Source: an uncultured Alphaproteobacteria bacterium
Lineage (GTDB): Bacteria > Pseudomonadota > Alphaproteobacteria > Thalassobaculales > Thalassobaculaceae
DNA length: 6,227 nt
Direction of reading: 5' to 3'
Assembly (NCBI GenBank): GCA_938028645.1
Contig: CALIMD010000298.1
Location: forward strand, 1-6,227
In this document: positions 5,883 through 6,227 of the stretch, piece by piece
How the letters are laid out: each line of letters starts with the position of its first letter
Position numbering within the stretch: the first letter of the stretch is position 1
Program-made: the position numbers and the translations under genes
The notes under the pieces: generated by a model
Database searches by the model: none
The model's input: only the letters and a program-made list of their open reading frames with translations
What the model was told of the DNA's origin: nothing

Positions 5883-6227
5883 ATGCATGTTGTCCGAATG
5901 AAAGCTAACTCTTCTAATCCTATTGAATATTTCAGACCACGTAGGCGGACTGATATTACCAAAAAGCCGCTGGATATTGATCCAAATATTACCTTTAATT
6001 TCGACGGCCGACCATTTTCTTCGAGATATAATAGTTTTTACCATGGGTTACGCCCTTTAGAGGCAGCGAAAGATATTTTCTTTTCTAATCTTTTTATGAA
6101 GTCATTTGAAGGCCGAACAGATTTCGCTGTAATTGGGGAATTAGGTTTTGGGACTGGATTGAATTTCGCGCTCGCGTGTAACTATTGGAAAAAAAGAAAT
6201 GACCGTGATGCTAGGCTTCATTATGTC
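5883..6227 (+). CDS. mnmD: tRNA 5-methylaminomethyl-2-thiouridine methyltransferase, N-terminal part (MnmC/MnmD type)
   Basis: This open frame runs off the right edge after 115 codons, so the gene is partial. It carries the start of the MnmC-type methyltransferase domain (DUF752): FDGRPFSSRYNSFYHG (40-55) matches the family's DG.P.S.RYDD.Y block, RPLEAAKDIFF (57-67) the following helix, and ELGFGTGLNF (86-95) is the SAM-binding motif I, followed by RLHYV. The family transfers a methyl group from SAM to finish 5-methylaminomethyl-2-thiouridine at wobble position 34 of certain tRNAs. Whether this is a stand-alone MnmD or the first half of a fused MnmC with a C-terminal FAD oxidoreductase cannot be told from here. 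An in-frame TGA at 5868-5870 limits the start to ATG 5883 or ATG 5898; neither has a good ribosome binding site, and the first is given. The about 35-residue N-terminal stretch before the domain is Arg/Lys-rich (RPRRR at 18-22). Confidence 0.85.
   Translation, partial: MHVVRMKANSSNPIEYFRPRRRTDITKKPLDIDPNITFNFDGRPFSSRYNSFYHGLRPLEAAKDIFFSNLFMKSFEGRTDFAVIGELGFGTGLNFALACNYWKKRNDRDARLHYV

Noticed and set aside
5787..6044. Minus-strand ORF of 85 codons overlapping both the 86-aa gene and the methyltransferase gene
   Set aside because: It is antisense to the conserved methyltransferase N-terminus and overlaps the better-supported 86-aa gene; no ribosome binding site or family resemblance.
1..6227. 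CRISPR array, insertion sequence, toxin-antitoxin, phage or defence system
   Set aside because: No direct-repeat array, transposase, terminal repeats, integrase or defence-type domains are visible; the gene content is metabolic and housekeeping.

Overview
The window reads as a dense chromosomal segment of a proteobacterium, most likely an AT-leaning, perhaps marine, alphaproteobacterium. The basis is a YcgN-type cysteine-cluster protein (a family of alpha- and gammaproteobacteria), an MnmC/MnmD-type tRNA methyltransferase, and the style of the catabolic enzymes. This placement is inference. There are seven genes and no sign of a mobile element, CRISPR array, tRNA or rRNA.

Layout. On the plus strand (107-2380) lie two genes 30 bp apart: a short-chain dehydrogenase/reductase-like protein whose catalytic Tyr and Lys are replaced, and an N-acyl-D-amino-acid deacylase of the amidohydrolase superfamily. 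They converge on a minus-strand block separated by only 43 bp. Read in the direction of transcription, the minus-strand block contains an acidic 86-aa protein of unknown function (5838-5578), a 248-bp gap with two inverted repeats and a possible promoter, a class II aldolase/adducin-domain protein (5329-4541), YcgN (overlapping the aldolase stop), a 60-aa membrane-anchored protein (4055-3873), and an amidase-signature hydrolase (3824-2424). The last four look like one operon. At the right edge a plus-strand gene, divergent from the 86-aa gene across 44 bp, encodes the N-terminal part of a tRNA wobble-uridine methyltransferase and runs off the window.

How the genes may work together. The deacylase and the amidase both hydrolyse C-N amide bonds, and the SDR-like and aldolase-like proteins are typical companions in small-molecule catabolic clusters. 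A scavenging role for N-acylated or amide compounds, including D-amino-acid derivatives, is a reasonable inference, but the sequence does not define a substrate. YcgN, the 60-aa protein, the 86-aa protein and the tRNA methyltransferase look like housekeeping or uncharacterised genes that happen to flank them.

I did not find a convincing new system. The points most worth a second look are the degenerate SDR active site, the inverted repeat overlapping the putative promoter of the aldolase operon, the unknown small proteins, and the coupled non-ATG start of ycgN.
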